A program made the position numbers and the translations under genes. Below are positions 25,651 through 33,945 of a stretch of DNA of 64,000 nucleotides, piece by piece (within the stretch, counting starts at the first letter, position 1; each line of letters begins with the position of its first letter). Below the pieces are notes generated by a model. That model was not told the origin of the DNA, made no database searches, and saw only the letters and a list, made by a program, of their open reading frames with translations. The DNA is from Alcanivorax sp. DP30 (GTDB taxonomy: Bacteria; Pseudomonadota; Gammaproteobacteria; Pseudomonadales; Alcanivoracaceae): positions 673,341 through 737,340 of the forward strand of contig NZ_WTUY01000004.1 in NCBI RefSeq assembly GCF_009882945.1. Reading direction: 5' to 3'.

Positions 25651-26184
25651 TCAGGCGATGACGCGTTTCGGCGGGCCGGGATAGCCGGTGGTGCTGGCCG
25701 CTTCGGGCTTCACATACCAGGCCATGTGCATGGGCTGGGTAAGGCCCTTGAACGCCATACGGGCGATGCCGTTTTCCTTGGCGGACCAGTCCGCGAGGGT
25801 CTGCTGTAGCTCCTCGTCACTCTGATCCGCAAAGTGTGCCCAAGTGCCGGTCAGGAACCAGCGGGCAGCGCCGAGTTGCATCAGGTCAAGAATCTGGAAA
25901 AGGGTGGCGCGGGTGCCGGGCATGGCGCCTTCAAGCAGGTCGTCGTAGGCCTTCATGCCATCTGCCGCGGTGGCGCCAGCGGCTGCCAGTGCGGGCCCCA
26001 TGACGGCGCCGACCAGCGGGGTGAGTAAATCTACATCCTGTTGACGGAAATAGCGGTAGCCCTCAGCGGGGCCATCGTTGCTGGAACAGCCGGACAGTAG
26101 CGTCAGTCCGGATCCAGTGGCCAGCAGCGCACTGCCGGCGGCGCCCAGCTTGAGAAAGCCGCGGCGGTTGATTCCCTGGTCCAT
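25651..26184 (-). CDS. Tat-exported lipoprotein, likely partner of the GMC enzyme
   Basis: The 177-aa protein begins with a twin-arginine signal, RRGFLK at residues 7-12, and a lipobox LLSGC (Cys33). It should therefore be exported folded and lipid-anchored. The mature part is helical and carries PLVGAVMGPALAAAGATAADGMKAYDD, resembling the small subunits (gluconate 2-dehydrogenase subunit 3 type) that accompany GMC dehydrogenases. The ATG at 26184 follows AAAGGAAC; the frame start at 26229 is less likely. Its position directly before the signal-less GMC gene suggests that the GMC protein rides out with it through Tat. That piggyback is inference. Confidence 0.8.
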   Translation of the reverse strand: MDQGINRRGFLKLGAAGSALLATGSGLTLLSGCSSNDGPAEGYRYFRQQDVDLLTPLVGAVMGPALAAAGATAADGMKAYDDLLEGAMPGTRATLFQILDLMQLGAARWFLTGTWAHFADQSDEELQQTLADWSAKENGIARMAFKGLTQPMHMAWYVKPEAASTTGYPGPPKRVIA

Positions 26185-26296
26185 GTGAGTTCCTTTGTTT
26201 TTCTGTTCTTGTTTGATCACCTGCTGCAAGCATTAAACAGGTATCCCCCCGCCACAAGCCCGTGTTGATAAACGGACGATGGCAGGGGGAATAGGG

Positions 26297-27739
26297 TTAC
26301 TTGATGAGGTGTTTTTCGATCAGCTTGTGCATGCCACGCCCATAGGGCGGCAGGATAAAGCGGGTGGCGTTGAACTTGCCCTTCTTGTAGATGCCCTTGG
26401 CCTTGGAGAAGGTCTTGAAGCCTTCCGGGCCGTGGTAGGCACCCATGCCGGAGTCGCCAACACCACCGAACGGGATGTCGTCCACGCCCACGTGGGAGAT
26501 GGTGTCATTCAGGCAAACACCGCCGGAGTGGGTTTGCTTGAGGACCTGATCGCAGTTGGTGTTGTTCCAGTCGAAGTAGTACAAGGCCAGCGGACGGGGA
26601 CGTTCGTTCACGTAGGCGATGGCGTCGTCCAGGGTCTTGTAGGGCACCACGATCATCAGCGGGCCGAAGATTTCATCCTTGGCGATCTGCATGTCGTCGG
26701 TGACATTCAGCACCAGGGTATGGGGAATCTTCTGGCTGTTGCTGAAGTCTTCGTTGGCCGGGTTGATCTCGATGACCTCGGCGCCTTTTTCACGGGCATC
26801 CTGCAGGTAGCTGCGCAGACGCTGGTGCTGGCGGCCGTTGACGATGGCGGTGAAGTCCGGGTTATCGAGCATGGTCGGGTAGGACTGGTGGACCTGGGCC
26901 TTCCAGGCCTCCACGAATTCCTGTACCCGGTTTTCCGGGCAGAGGATGTAGTCCGGGGCCACGCAGGTCTGGCCGGAGTTCAGGCACTTGCCAAAGGCGA
27001 TGCGCTCACAGGCATCCTTCATGGGGAAGTCTTGGCCGATGATGCAGGGGCTCTTGCCGCCCAGCTCCAGGGTTACCGGGGTCAGATTCTCGGAGGCCGC
27101 ACGCATGATGTGGCGGCCCACGGCGGTGGAACCGGTGAACAGCAGGTGATCAAACGGCAACTGGGAAAAAGCCTGGCCCACTTCCACCTCGCCGTTGAAG
27201 ACGGCGACCTGGTCTTCCGGGAAACTTTCGCCAATCAGCTTTTCCAGCAGGGCGCCAGCGCGGGGGGTGGCTTCGCTCATCTTCACCATCACCCGGTTAC
27301 CGGCGGCCAGGGCAGTAATGATCGGTACTACCGCCAGCTGGATCGGATAGTTCCAGGGCACGATGACACCCACCACGCCCAGCGGCTGGTATTCCACCCA
27401 GGTCTTGCCGGGCCAGCTCAGGGCGCTGACGCTGCGCTTGCTGGGCTTCATCCACTTGCGCAGTTTCTTGGTGGTGTACTTGAGACCTTCCAGGGTAATC
27501 AGGATTTCTGCCAGGCGGGTTTCGTCCGCGGCCCGGTTGGTAAAGTCGGCATTGATCGCTTCCACCCAGTCATCGGCGCGTTCGGCAAGGATCGGGCGCA
27601 GCCGGTTGATCAGCTCAATGCGCTGCTCCGCGGTGGGAAAGGGGTGCTGGCGGAATGCGGCTTTTTGCGCTGCGAAAACGCGCTGCATGCGTTCGATGTC
27701 GGTGCTGCTCTGATGTAGCTCTTTCACTTCGGCGACCAT
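26297..27739 (-). CDS. Coniferyl aldehyde dehydrogenase-type ALDH
   Basis: This 480-aa enzyme is an NAD(P)-dependent aldehyde dehydrogenase of the coniferyl-aldehyde (CalB/YwdH) branch. Key motifs are VVGVIVPWNYPIQLAVVPI, GSTAVGRHIMRAAS for cofactor binding, the catalytic Glu in LELGGKSP, and the catalytic Cys in CLNSGQTCVAPDYIL. The long C-terminal tail TRFILPPYGRGMHKLIE is usual for this branch. It would oxidise an aldehyde, perhaps from long-chain or aromatic alcohols, to the acid. The ATG at 27739 has GGAGG just upstream. It lies 112 bases before the Tat lipoprotein gene and is divergent from the TetR gene, so the operon ALDH-Tat-GMC is likely regulated by it. Confidence 0.92.
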   Translation of the reverse strand: MVAEVKELHQSSTDIERMQRVFAAQKAAFRQHPFPTAEQRIELINRLRPILAERADDWVEAINADFTNRAADETRLAEILITLEGLKYTTKKLRKWMKPSKRSVSALSWPGKTWVEYQPLGVVGVIVPWNYPIQLAVVPIITALAAGNRVMVKMSEATPRAGALLEKLIGESFPEDQVAVFNGEVEVGQAFSQLPFDHLLFTGSTAVGRHIMRAASENLTPVTLELGGKSPCIIGQDFPMKDACERIAFGKCLNSGQTCVAPDYILCPENRVQEFVEAWKAQVHQSYPTMLDNPDFTAIVNGRQHQRLRSYLQDAREKGAEVIEINPANEDFSNSQKIPHTLVLNVTDDMQIAKDEIFGPLMIVVPYKTLDDAIAYVNERPRPLALYYFDWNNTNCDQVLKQTHSGGVCLNDTISHVGVDDIPFGGVGDSGMGAYHGPEGFKTFSKAKGIYKKGKFNATRFILPPYGRGMHKLIEKHLIK

Positions 27740-27828
27740 GGTCTTCGCCTCCCGAGTTTGTTTGTTGTGTAAGATAGGCTGGCGGACATAAACCGGTCCG
27801 CTCAAATTTTAGCCTTGATAGGGATTTT

Positions 27829-27844
27829 TAGAGTAATTACTCTA
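27829..27844. promoter_or_regulatory. Palindromic operator for the TetR regulator
   Basis: TAGAGTAATTACTCTA is a perfect 16-bp palindrome midway between the divergent TetR gene and the aldehyde dehydrogenase gene. Its position and symmetry fit a dimeric TetR-family repressor site controlling both directions. The assignment to this TetR is inference. Confidence 0.65.
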
Positions 27845-27886
27845 GGAGTCAACTCACGGTATCAAAAACACAACAGTTGTCCCAAA

Positions 27887-28585
27887 ATGACCAGCACCAA
27901 GCAGAAAATCCTGGATACCAGCCTGGCCCTGTTCAACCAGCAGGGGGAGCGCAATGTGACCACCAATCACATTGCCGAAGCGCTGGGTATCAGTCCCGGC
28001 AATCTCTACTATCATTTCCGTAACAAGGGGATGATCGTCTCGGCACTGTTTGATCGCTACCAGGGGCAACTACTGGCTTCGCTGGAAGCGCCCCAGGCGC
28101 CCATGACCTGGCGGGTCAAGGTGTACTATTTTGAAAGCCTGCTGGCCTCCATGTGGCAGTTCCGTTTTTTCCACCGCGACCTTTCGCACCTGCTCCATGC
28201 CGATGAGGAACTGGCCCGGCGGTATCGCACGTTTGTGCAGGCAGTCACCGAACGTGGTGCTTTGATTTTTGGCGAGCTGCGAAACAGCGGCATCATTGCG
28301 GTGGATGACGAGCAGCTTCAGGGGCTGATGGTGAATACCTGGGTGATCATGTCGTCCTGGGCGTCACTGGTGCACGGCCTGCGCCCGGATGCCGCCGGCG
28401 ATGAAGCGCTGGACGAGAAGCTGATGCGTCATGGCATCTATCAGATGATCTGCCTGGAGGAGCCCTTCCTCACCGGTGAGGCCCGCGAGCACCTGGAAGA
28501 AATGCGTGCCCGTTACCGGGGGGCCGATAACACCACCGGCTTGCTGCTGGGAATGCCGACGGAAGAGGAAGAGAAAGCCGGCTGA
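27887..28585 (+). CDS. TetR family transcriptional regulator
   Basis: The 232-aa protein has a TetR HTH in residues 1-60: KQKILDTSLALFNQQGERNV with NHIAEALGISPGNLYYHFRNKG. The rest is an all-helical ligand-binding domain, with a basic/aromatic segment (FRFFHRDLSHLLHADEEL) and many hydrophobic helices. It resembles the PsrA/AcrR-like regulators near alcohol and fatty-acid oxidation genes. The ATG at 27887 gives the normal TetR N terminus. The gene is divergent from the aldehyde dehydrogenase operon and shares a palindromic site with it. It is likely the local repressor, with an alcohol, aldehyde or acyl compound as inducer. A dispersed repeat pair follows the stop codon. Confidence 0.9.
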   Translation: MTSTKQKILDTSLALFNQQGERNVTTNHIAEALGISPGNLYYHFRNKGMIVSALFDRYQGQLLASLEAPQAPMTWRVKVYYFESLLASMWQFRFFHRDLSHLLHADEELARRYRTFVQAVTERGALIFGELRNSGIIAVDDEQLQGLMVNTWVIMSSWASLVHGLRPDAAGDEALDEKLMRHGIYQMICLEEPFLTGEAREHLEEMRARYRGADNTTGLLLGMPTEEEEKAG

Positions 28586-28594
28586 AAGGGAATA

Positions 28595-28737
28595 GTTGCA
28601 AGCCTCAAGCTACAACGCGATACAGGCTGTGGAGGCCCTCAACGTCGTGCCCGCGCACAGGGTTTTGTGGTTCGCGGGCACGGCATTTCAGAAAATGACA
28701 GTGTTGGCCGCGTTGTAGCTTGAGGCTTGTAGCTTGC
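28595..28737. repeat. Paired inverted repeat, CTACAACGC family (copy 2)
   Basis: Left arm 28595-28619 (GCAAGCCTCAAGCTACAACG) and right arm 28709-28737 (CGTTGTAGCTTGAGGCTTG) are near-exact reverse complements. The right arm ends three bases before the stop codon of the YheT-type hydrolase gene. The 89-base centre shows no similarity to the other copies. Confidence 0.87.
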
Positions 28738-28739
28738 TC

Positions 28740-29726
28740 CTACTGAAACCCGTACCCCTGCACAAACGCCAGCAGCCGCTGTTCCAGCCAGTAACGATTC
28801 TCTGCTCCGCCCACGAAACCCACATGACCGCCATGCTTGCTTACTTCCAGGGTCACTGCCGGGCCCAGTTCTTCCCTGCGCGGCAGGGTGGCCGGGGTCA
28901 TGAAGGGATCATCAAGGTTCTGGAGGATCAGTGTGGGGGTGCGTATTTGCAGCAGACGGGATCCGGCGGAGCATTCGGCGTAGTAATGGCTGGCGCCGCG
29001 GAATCCGTAAAGCGGCGCGATGATCTGGTCGTCATACCGCCAGAAGGATCGAATGCCGGACATGTTCAGCCGGTAAAGCCGTTTCGCTTCCGGGGGATTG
29101 ATCTGGTCCAGGTGTTTTTTCTTGGCGTCGAAATTGTCCAGCAGGGCCTTGATCAGGTGCTGGCGGTACATTCGCGATACACCCCGATCAAGGCGGTTGG
29201 CGCAGATATCCAGCCGTAACGGCGAGCAGACAGTGGCGACCCCGGTGAGGCGCCCGTTATCGCGGTGCGCCAACCAGTTCAGCAAGCGGCTACCCCCCAG
29301 GGAGACACCGATGGCCAGACGATTTCCGCTGGGGTCCTGATGAAACACGTGCTCGATGACTGCGTCCACGTCGTCGGTTTCGCCGGCGTGATAACACAGC
29401 GCGGTATCGTTGGGCTGTTTGGCGCCACGGCTGTTGATGGCGACGGAACGAATCCCGGCATCCGCAAAGGTTTTCTGGAAACCCCGAATATAGTGAGAGT
29501 CGCTGCAGCCGGACAGACCGTGGAGCAGGATCACGGTGAGCTGGCCGGGCTTGGCAGCGGGGCCGGCCCAATCCAGCAACAGGTAGTCTCCGTCGGGTAG
29601 ATCCAGCCGTTCCTGTTGCCGTTCCACCTCCGGTAACTGTCGTCCCAGCGGCCCCCACAAGGTTTGCAGGTGGGGATTGCGCAGCCACAGCGGGGCGTGG
29701 AAGGAGGAGCGGATAATCTCACCCAT
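28740..29726 (-). CDS. YheT family alpha/beta hydrolase
   Basis: The 328-aa protein has the start signature FHAPLWLRNPHLQTLWG of the YheT family. The nucleophile elbow is GVSLGGSRLLNWL, with HGLSGCSDSHYIRGFQKTFA as the oxyanion strand and a late histidine in SKHGGHVGFVGG. Family members are esterases, related to fungal EMB8-like acyltransferases, and physiological substrates are unknown. It should be cytoplasmic, as no signal peptide is visible. The gene is divergent from rsmE, 89 bases away, and ends in a dispersed repeat arm. E. coli yheT lies in another context, so its neighbours give no functional hint. Confidence 0.9.
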   Translation of the reverse strand: MGEIIRSSFHAPLWLRNPHLQTLWGPLGRQLPEVERQQERLDLPDGDYLLLDWAGPAAKPGQLTVILLHGLSGCSDSHYIRGFQKTFADAGIRSVAINSRGAKQPNDTALCYHAGETDDVDAVIEHVFHQDPSGNRLAIGVSLGGSRLLNWLAHRDNGRLTGVATVCSPLRLDICANRLDRGVSRMYRQHLIKALLDNFDAKKKHLDQINPPEAKRLYRLNMSGIRSFWRYDDQIIAPLYGFRGASHYYAECSAGSRLLQIRTPTLILQNLDDPFMTPATLPRREELGPAVTLEVSKHGGHVGFVGGAENRYWLEQRLLAFVQGYGFQ

Positions 29727-29815
29727 GGACGTTTCTCACAGCAAGAGGGTTTGGCGACAGCGCGCCTATGGTAGCCTTTTGCTTTTCCCGCGACACCCTG
29801 AACGTTGGAGCCTCC

Positions 29816-30535
29816 ATGTCACGCCGTTTTTATGATGATCAGGATTTTCAGACTGGCCAGGTTGTTGAGCTGGGCACGGCGGCCAGCCATCACATTGGCA
29901 AGGTGCTGCGCATGGCAGAAGGGGATGACATCGAGGTGTTCAACGGGCGTGGCGGGGAATGGCAGGCGCGTATTGAAAGCGTCAGCAAGAAAGCTGTATC
30001 CGTGGCGTTGCTGGGGTTCAATGCCGACAATCGTACCCCTCCCCTCAGCGTTACCGTGGCCTTGCCCATGATCAAGGGCGACCGCATGGATTACGCCATC
30101 CAGAAGGCCACGGAAATGGGCGCGGCACACATTGTGGTGCTGGACACCGAACGTTGCGAAGTCCGCCTCAAGGGCGAGCGCGCGGAAAAGAAACTGGCCC
30201 AATGGCAACAGATTGCCATCAGCGCCTGTGAACAGTGTGGGCTGAATATTCCCCCCACGGTCACCGGCGTGGAGCATCTGAAAAACTGGCTGACCCGCGA
30301 CCTGCCCGGCCACAAACTGATTGCCCACCCTGGCGAACAGCCCTTCGATCCCGCGGTATTAGACCGGGGGCAGGCCCTGGCATTGCTTACTGGCCCGGAA
30401 GGCGGCTTCTCCGACGAGGAGCTGGCCGCGGCCCGGGGTGCCGGCTTTGTCTCTTTTGCCCTGGGCGAGCGGGTGCTGCGCGCCGAAACCGCCCCGGTCG
30501 CGCTGCTGGCAGCCCTGTGGGCATGGCTGGGCTGA
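29816..30535 (+). CDS. rsmE: 16S rRNA (uracil-1498-N3)-methyltransferase
   Basis: RsmE methylates U1498 of 16S rRNA in the assembled 30S subunit. The 239-aa protein has the N-terminal PUA-like part (SHHIGKVLRMAEGDDIEVFNGRGG) and the C-terminal SPOUT knot: LLTGPEGGFSDEELAAAR and then LGERVLRAETAPVALLAAL. The length is normal. GGAG precedes the ATG at 29816, and the upstream in-frame start at 29768 is rejected. The stop codon overlaps the start of the next gene as TGATG, so the DUF1294 gene is translationally coupled to it. Confidence 0.96.
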   Translation: MSRRFYDDQDFQTGQVVELGTAASHHIGKVLRMAEGDDIEVFNGRGGEWQARIESVSKKAVSVALLGFNADNRTPPLSVTVALPMIKGDRMDYAIQKATEMGAAHIVVLDTERCEVRLKGERAEKKLAQWQQIAISACEQCGLNIPPTVTGVEHLKNWLTRDLPGHKLIAHPGEQPFDPAVLDRGQALALLTGPEGGFSDEELAAARGAGFVSFALGERVLRAETAPVALLAALWAWLG

Positions 30536-30966
30536 TGAGACCATTACCGCTTGCTCTGGGCATCGCCCTGATCTGGTTTGCTGTTGTTTACTGGCTGACT
30601 CGCAGCTACACGTTTTGGTCGTTCCTGCTGGTGGGGCTGGTTTCACTCAGTCTTGTCACCCTGCTTTGTTATGGATGGGACAAGCGCGCTGCCGTCCGCG
30701 AGCAATCACGTATCCCTGAAAAAAACCTGCACCTGCTGGCACTGATGGGCGGTTGGCCCGGTGCCCTGATCGCACGACCGCTATTCCACCACAAGACCCG
30801 CAAGCAGCCATTCTCGACGCTTTTCTGGTGCTCCGTGGTTGTTAGCGCCGTCGCGCTAGGTGCTTTTCTGCTGCTGCAGCAAACGGCGCCTGCCCGGCAC
30901 TGGCTGGATGGACACGCGGCGCAGTGGCAGTTTCTCGTGCAGCAATACCTGTCGTCGTACCACTGA
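30535..30966 (+). CDS. DUF1294 family membrane protein
   Basis: The 143-aa protein has two or three membrane helices (residues about 5-22, 26-46 and 93-113). It contains the DUF1294 hallmark YGWDKRAAVREQSRIPEKNLHLLALMGGWPGALIARPLFHHKTRKQPF, a conserved loop with Gly-Trp-Pro-Gly and a His/Lys/Arg cluster. The function of DUF1294 is unknown; some members carry a cold-shock domain in front, which is absent here. I chose the ATG that overlaps the rsmE stop (TGATG). An alternative ATG twelve bases upstream is in the same frame and would add four residues. Confidence 0.88.
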   Translation: MRPLPLALGIALIWFAVVYWLTRSYTFWSFLLVGLVSLSLVTLLCYGWDKRAAVREQSRIPEKNLHLLALMGGWPGALIARPLFHHKTRKQPFSTLFWCSVVVSAVALGAFLLLQQTAPARHWLDGHAAQWQFLVQQYLSSYH

Positions 30967-31063
30967 ACCCGTACTCTGCAACGGTCACCCGTCCGCGAGA
31001 AACACCGTTCGCCCCCGGTCCCTTGAATGCGGGCACGGATGCCGTATTACTGACCGATAAATC

Positions 31064-31176
31064 AGCTACAAGCCCCAAGCTGCAAGGCGCGGATCGGGCC
31101 TTCTTGAACATAACCTCAATGCCCGCGTTCACGGTTTCAGGGTTTTGCTTGTAGCTTGAGGCTTGCAGCTTGTAGC
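31064..31176. repeat. Paired inverted repeat, CTACAACGC family (copy 3)
   Basis: Left arm 31064-31091 (AGCTACAAGCCCCAAGCTGC) and right arm 31145-31176 (GCTTGTAGCTTGAGGCTTGC) pair imperfectly. This is the most diverged copy: its left arm ends in GGCGCG rather than ACAACGC. The right arm stops 22 bases before the start of the AAA ATPase gene and may hold part of its leader. Confidence 0.8.
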
Positions 31177-31198
31177 GGCTTTCAAACAAGGGACGGAC

Positions 31199-32368
31199 AT
31201 GCTTAACACTCTGGCTATCAGCAATTATCGCTCGGCGCTGGACCTGGCGTTGCCGCTGGGGCCGTTGAATGTGATTACCGGGGCCAACGGCAGTGGCAAG
31301 TCAAACCTCTATCGTTCCCTGCGGTTGCTGGCGGCCACGGCCAGGGATGATGTAATTGCCGCGCTGGCCAGTGAGGGCGGGCTGGAGTCCACGTTTTGGG
31401 CCGGGCCGGAAACGCTGACCACGGCCATGCGTCGTGGTCTGGTGCCGGTGCAGGGAGGGCCGCGGCAGCACAACCGCCGTTTGAAGCTGGGCTTTACCGG
31501 TGACGATTTCGGTTACCTGATCGAGTTGGGGTTGCCCAAGCCGGATAGCACCACGGCCTTCAATCTGGATCCCGAGATCAAGCGGGAGATTATCTGGGCC
31601 GGCGGCACCTATCGGCCGGCCTCGGTGTTGGTGGATCGTCGCGGGCCCATGGTCAAAGTACGCAGTGAAAGTGGCTGGAAACTGATCGCCGCCCACCTCA
31701 ACAGCTTTGACAGCCTGTTCAGTCAGGTGGCCGATGCCAACAGTGCGCCGGAAGTGCTCACCCTGCGAGAGAGGATTCGCGGCTGGCGCTTCTACGATCA
31801 TTTCCGCACCGACCGCGATGCCCCGGCTCGCCAGGTACAGATCGGCACCCGCACCCCGGTATTGAATCATGATGGCCATGATCTGGCCGCTGCGCTGCAG
31901 ACCATCCGCGAGATCGGTGACAGCCGGGCGCTGGATGCCGCCATTGAAGATGCCTTCCCCGGCGCCCGTCTGGAAATTGCCCCGTTGCCAGACGGCCGTC
32001 TCAAGCTGGAATTCCACCAGCACGGTTTGTTGCGACCGTTGTCGGCGGCGGAACTGTCCGACGGTACCCTGCGCTATCTGCTGCTTATCGCTGCGCTACT
32101 GACGCCACGTCCGCCATCCATGATGGTCCTGAACGAACCCGAGAACAGCTTGCATCCTGACCTGTTGCCTGCCCTGGCACGGTTGATCGAGAAAGCCTGC
32201 GAGCACAGCCAGCTATGGGTGGTGAGCCATGCCAATGCTCTGGTGGAGGCGTTGGGGGTACATCCGGATTGCCAGCATACCGAGCTCACCAAGGAGTTGG
32301 GTGAAACCCGTGTTGTGGGTCAGGGGATTCTGGATACACCCCGTTGGCAATGGCCTGAGGCTGGTTGA
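31199..32368 (+). CDS. AAA ATPase of the OLD/AAA_21 type
   Basis: This 389-aa protein has an ABC-like ATPase head without a membrane part. Walker A is GANGSGKSN at residues 28-36; a signature-like LSAAELSDGTLRYLLL near residue 285 and Walker B MMVLNEPENSLHPDLLPAL near residue 312 follow, and the H-loop is WVVSHANALVEAL. This fits the RecF/SMC-related AAA_21 family, which includes OLD-type nucleases' ATPases and many defence-associated proteins. No TOPRIM or nuclease domain is fused and no nuclease gene is next to it, so it is a stand-alone member of unknown role. The ATG at 31199 matches the natural N terminus MLNTLAISNYRSA. Confidence 0.9.
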   Translation: MLNTLAISNYRSALDLALPLGPLNVITGANGSGKSNLYRSLRLLAATARDDVIAALASEGGLESTFWAGPETLTTAMRRGLVPVQGGPRQHNRRLKLGFTGDDFGYLIELGLPKPDSTTAFNLDPEIKREIIWAGGTYRPASVLVDRRGPMVKVRSESGWKLIAAHLNSFDSLFSQVADANSAPEVLTLRERIRGWRFYDHFRTDRDAPARQVQIGTRTPVLNHDGHDLAAALQTIREIGDSRALDAAIEDAFPGARLEIAPLPDGRLKLEFHQHGLLRPLSAAELSDGTLRYLLLIAALLTPRPPSMMVLNEPENSLHPDLLPALARLIEKACEHSQLWVVSHANALVEALGVHPDCQHTELTKELGETRVVGQGILDTPRWQWPEAG

Positions 32369-32468
32369 CCGGGGTTGTGCACCAGGGTTGAGATGAAAGT
32401 ATTTCTGGCCTGTTTGACCTGCGCGGGAATGGTATAACCGGGAGACCAATCATTTCGGGAGCGCCCGC

Positions 32469-32894
32469 ATGCCTATATCCAGTCCGATTCTTACCCCCCT
32501 CGTTGTGCTTGTCGCCTGGTCCATGGTGATGTGGCTATGGATGTATGTGACCCGCCTGCCGGCCATGAAAGCGGCCAACATGAAACCCGACCCGCAGGCG
32601 CCCAGTGGCCAGCAGATGAGCACCCTGCCCGCCCGGGTACGCTGGAAAGCCGATAACTACAATCATCTGATGGAACAACCCACGGCATTTTATGCCATCG
32701 TGCTGGCTCTGGCCCTGTTGGGGCTGGGGGATGGCATTAATCTGACCCTGGCCTGGACCTATGTGGGGATTCGCGTTGTGCATTCGTTGCTGCAAGCCCT
32801 GGTGAACAAGATCGAAGTGCGTTTTGTGCTGTTCTTCCTGTCGTCCCTGGCGCTGATCGGCCTGACCATCAATGCCCTGCGGGCCGTGTTCTGA
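32469..32894 (+). CDS. MAPEG family membrane protein
   Basis: The 141-aa protein has four predicted helices and the MAPEG pattern: an N-terminal helix with VMWLWMYVTRLPAMKAANM, a hydrophilic loop with RWKADNYNHLMEQPTAFYAIVLAL, and VGIRVVHSLLQALVNKIEVRFVLFFLSSL. MAPEG proteins include membrane glutathione transferases. Bacterial members such as this one are mostly uncharacterised. GGGAG precedes the ATG. It lies three bases upstream of the TfoX-type gene, so the two are co-transcribed. Confidence 0.9.
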   Translation: MPISSPILTPLVVLVAWSMVMWLWMYVTRLPAMKAANMKPDPQAPSGQQMSTLPARVRWKADNYNHLMEQPTAFYAIVLALALLGLGDGINLTLAWTYVGIRVVHSLLQALVNKIEVRFVLFFLSSLALIGLTINALRAVF

Positions 32895-32897
32895 ACA

Positions 32898-33233
32898 ATG
32901 GCATTTGATCCCGGTCTGGCAGAAAGGGTTCGTGAAAGTCTCAATCACCAGGCCGGCACGTTGCTGGACGAAAAAAAGATGTTTGGCGGCCTGTGCTTCC
33001 TGTTGGCTGGCAATATGGTGGCCGGGATTCTGGGTGACGATTTGATTGCCCGGGTAGGGGCGTCGGCCTATACCGGTTTGCTCAGGGAGCCGGGAGCGGC
33101 AGAAATGGATTTTACCGGCCGACCCATGAAGGGCATGATCATGGTGGACGCTGCCGTTCTGGATGATGATGCGGCGCTGCAGTTATGGTTATCTCGCTGT
33201 CTGGCCTTTGCCATGACATTACCGCCGAAGTAG
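32898..33233 (+). CDS. TfoX/Sxy N-terminal domain protein
   Basis: The 111-aa protein consists of the TfoX N-terminal domain alone: ERVRESLNHQAGTLLDEKKMFGGLCFLLAGNMVAGIL, then LIARVGASAYTGLL and GRPMKGMIMVDAAVL. Full TfoX/Sxy controls competence genes in Haemophilus and Vibrio, but stand-alone N domains are common and their role is unknown. There is no reason to call this a competence regulator. It is tightly packed between the MAPEG gene (three bases) and the DJ-1 type gene (ten bases), which suggests a small operon. Confidence 0.88.
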   Translation: MAFDPGLAERVRESLNHQAGTLLDEKKMFGGLCFLLAGNMVAGILGDDLIARVGASAYTGLLREPGAAEMDFTGRPMKGMIMVDAAVLDDDAALQLWLSRCLAFAMTLPPK

Positions 33234-33243
33234 TGGAGTTTTC

Positions 33244-33828
33244 ATGCGCACCATTGGCATCGTGATTTATGACGAAGCAGAAGTACTGGATTTCGCCGGC
33301 CCCTTTGAAGTGTTCTCCACCGCGGCCCGCTTGTGCGACAAGAAACCCTGGTCAGTGTGTCTGATCAGCGAACGGCAGATGGTGAAAGCGCGGGGTGGAT
33401 TCACGGTGCAAAGCCATTTCACGCTGGACAACCATCCACCGCTGGATGTGCTTTTGGTGAGTGGTGGCGTGCATACCTGGGCCATGAACAATACCCGCTT
33501 GCTGTCTGCCATTCGGCGTGCCGGTGAGTCTGCCCGCTGGGTGACGTCAGTGTGTACCGGCGTCTTTCTGCTGGCTGAGGCCGGCCTGCTCAGCAAGGAA
33601 AAGGTAACCACTCACTGGGAAGATATGCCGGAGCTGCACCAACGATTTCCGGACCTGAGAGTGCAGGAAAATATTCGCTGGGTAGAAGACGGAAACCGCA
33701 TTACCTCGGCGGGCATTTCTGCCGGTATCGACATGAGCCTGCATCTGGTTGAAAAGTTACACAGCGCGGACCTGGCCGAGGTCACTGCTGGCCAGATGGA
33801 GTATGACTGGGTGCGGGCAGAGGACTAG
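33244..33828 (+). CDS. DJ-1/PfpI family protein
   Basis: This 194-aa protein has the class I glutamine amidotransferase-like fold of the DJ-1/PfpI family. The nucleophile elbow is SVCTGVFLLAEAGLL with Cys104, and LLVSGGVHTWAM and TSAGISAGIDMSLHLVEKL follow the usual pattern. It resembles isonitrile hydratase (InhA) and the N-terminal domain of GlxA-type AraC regulators, but has no HTH. Possible activities include isonitrile hydration or deglycation of methylglyoxal adducts. It is the last gene of the MAPEG-TfoX set, reading on the plus strand. No terminator is obvious downstream. Confidence 0.88.
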   Translation: MRTIGIVIYDEAEVLDFAGPFEVFSTAARLCDKKPWSVCLISERQMVKARGGFTVQSHFTLDNHPPLDVLLVSGGVHTWAMNNTRLLSAIRRAGESARWVTSVCTGVFLLAEAGLLSKEKVTTHWEDMPELHQRFPDLRVQENIRWVEDGNRITSAGISAGIDMSLHLVEKLHSADLAEVTAGQMEYDWVRAED

Positions 33829-33945
33829 CTGGCTGATTTCAAACTTTACCAACGAAAATCTGGGCATCCAGGCGGCGCGGAGGGTGGTCAGCTGATCAAG
33901 CATGTGACTGGCCAGCGGCTTTACCCTGCCCTGTTGCTGAGGCGG

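Noticed and set aside
31199-32368. Defence system around the AAA ATPase
   Set aside because: It has no nuclease, helicase or reverse transcriptase partner nearby. The neighbours (rsmE, DUF1294, MAPEG, TfoX) are ordinary, so a defence role is not supported.
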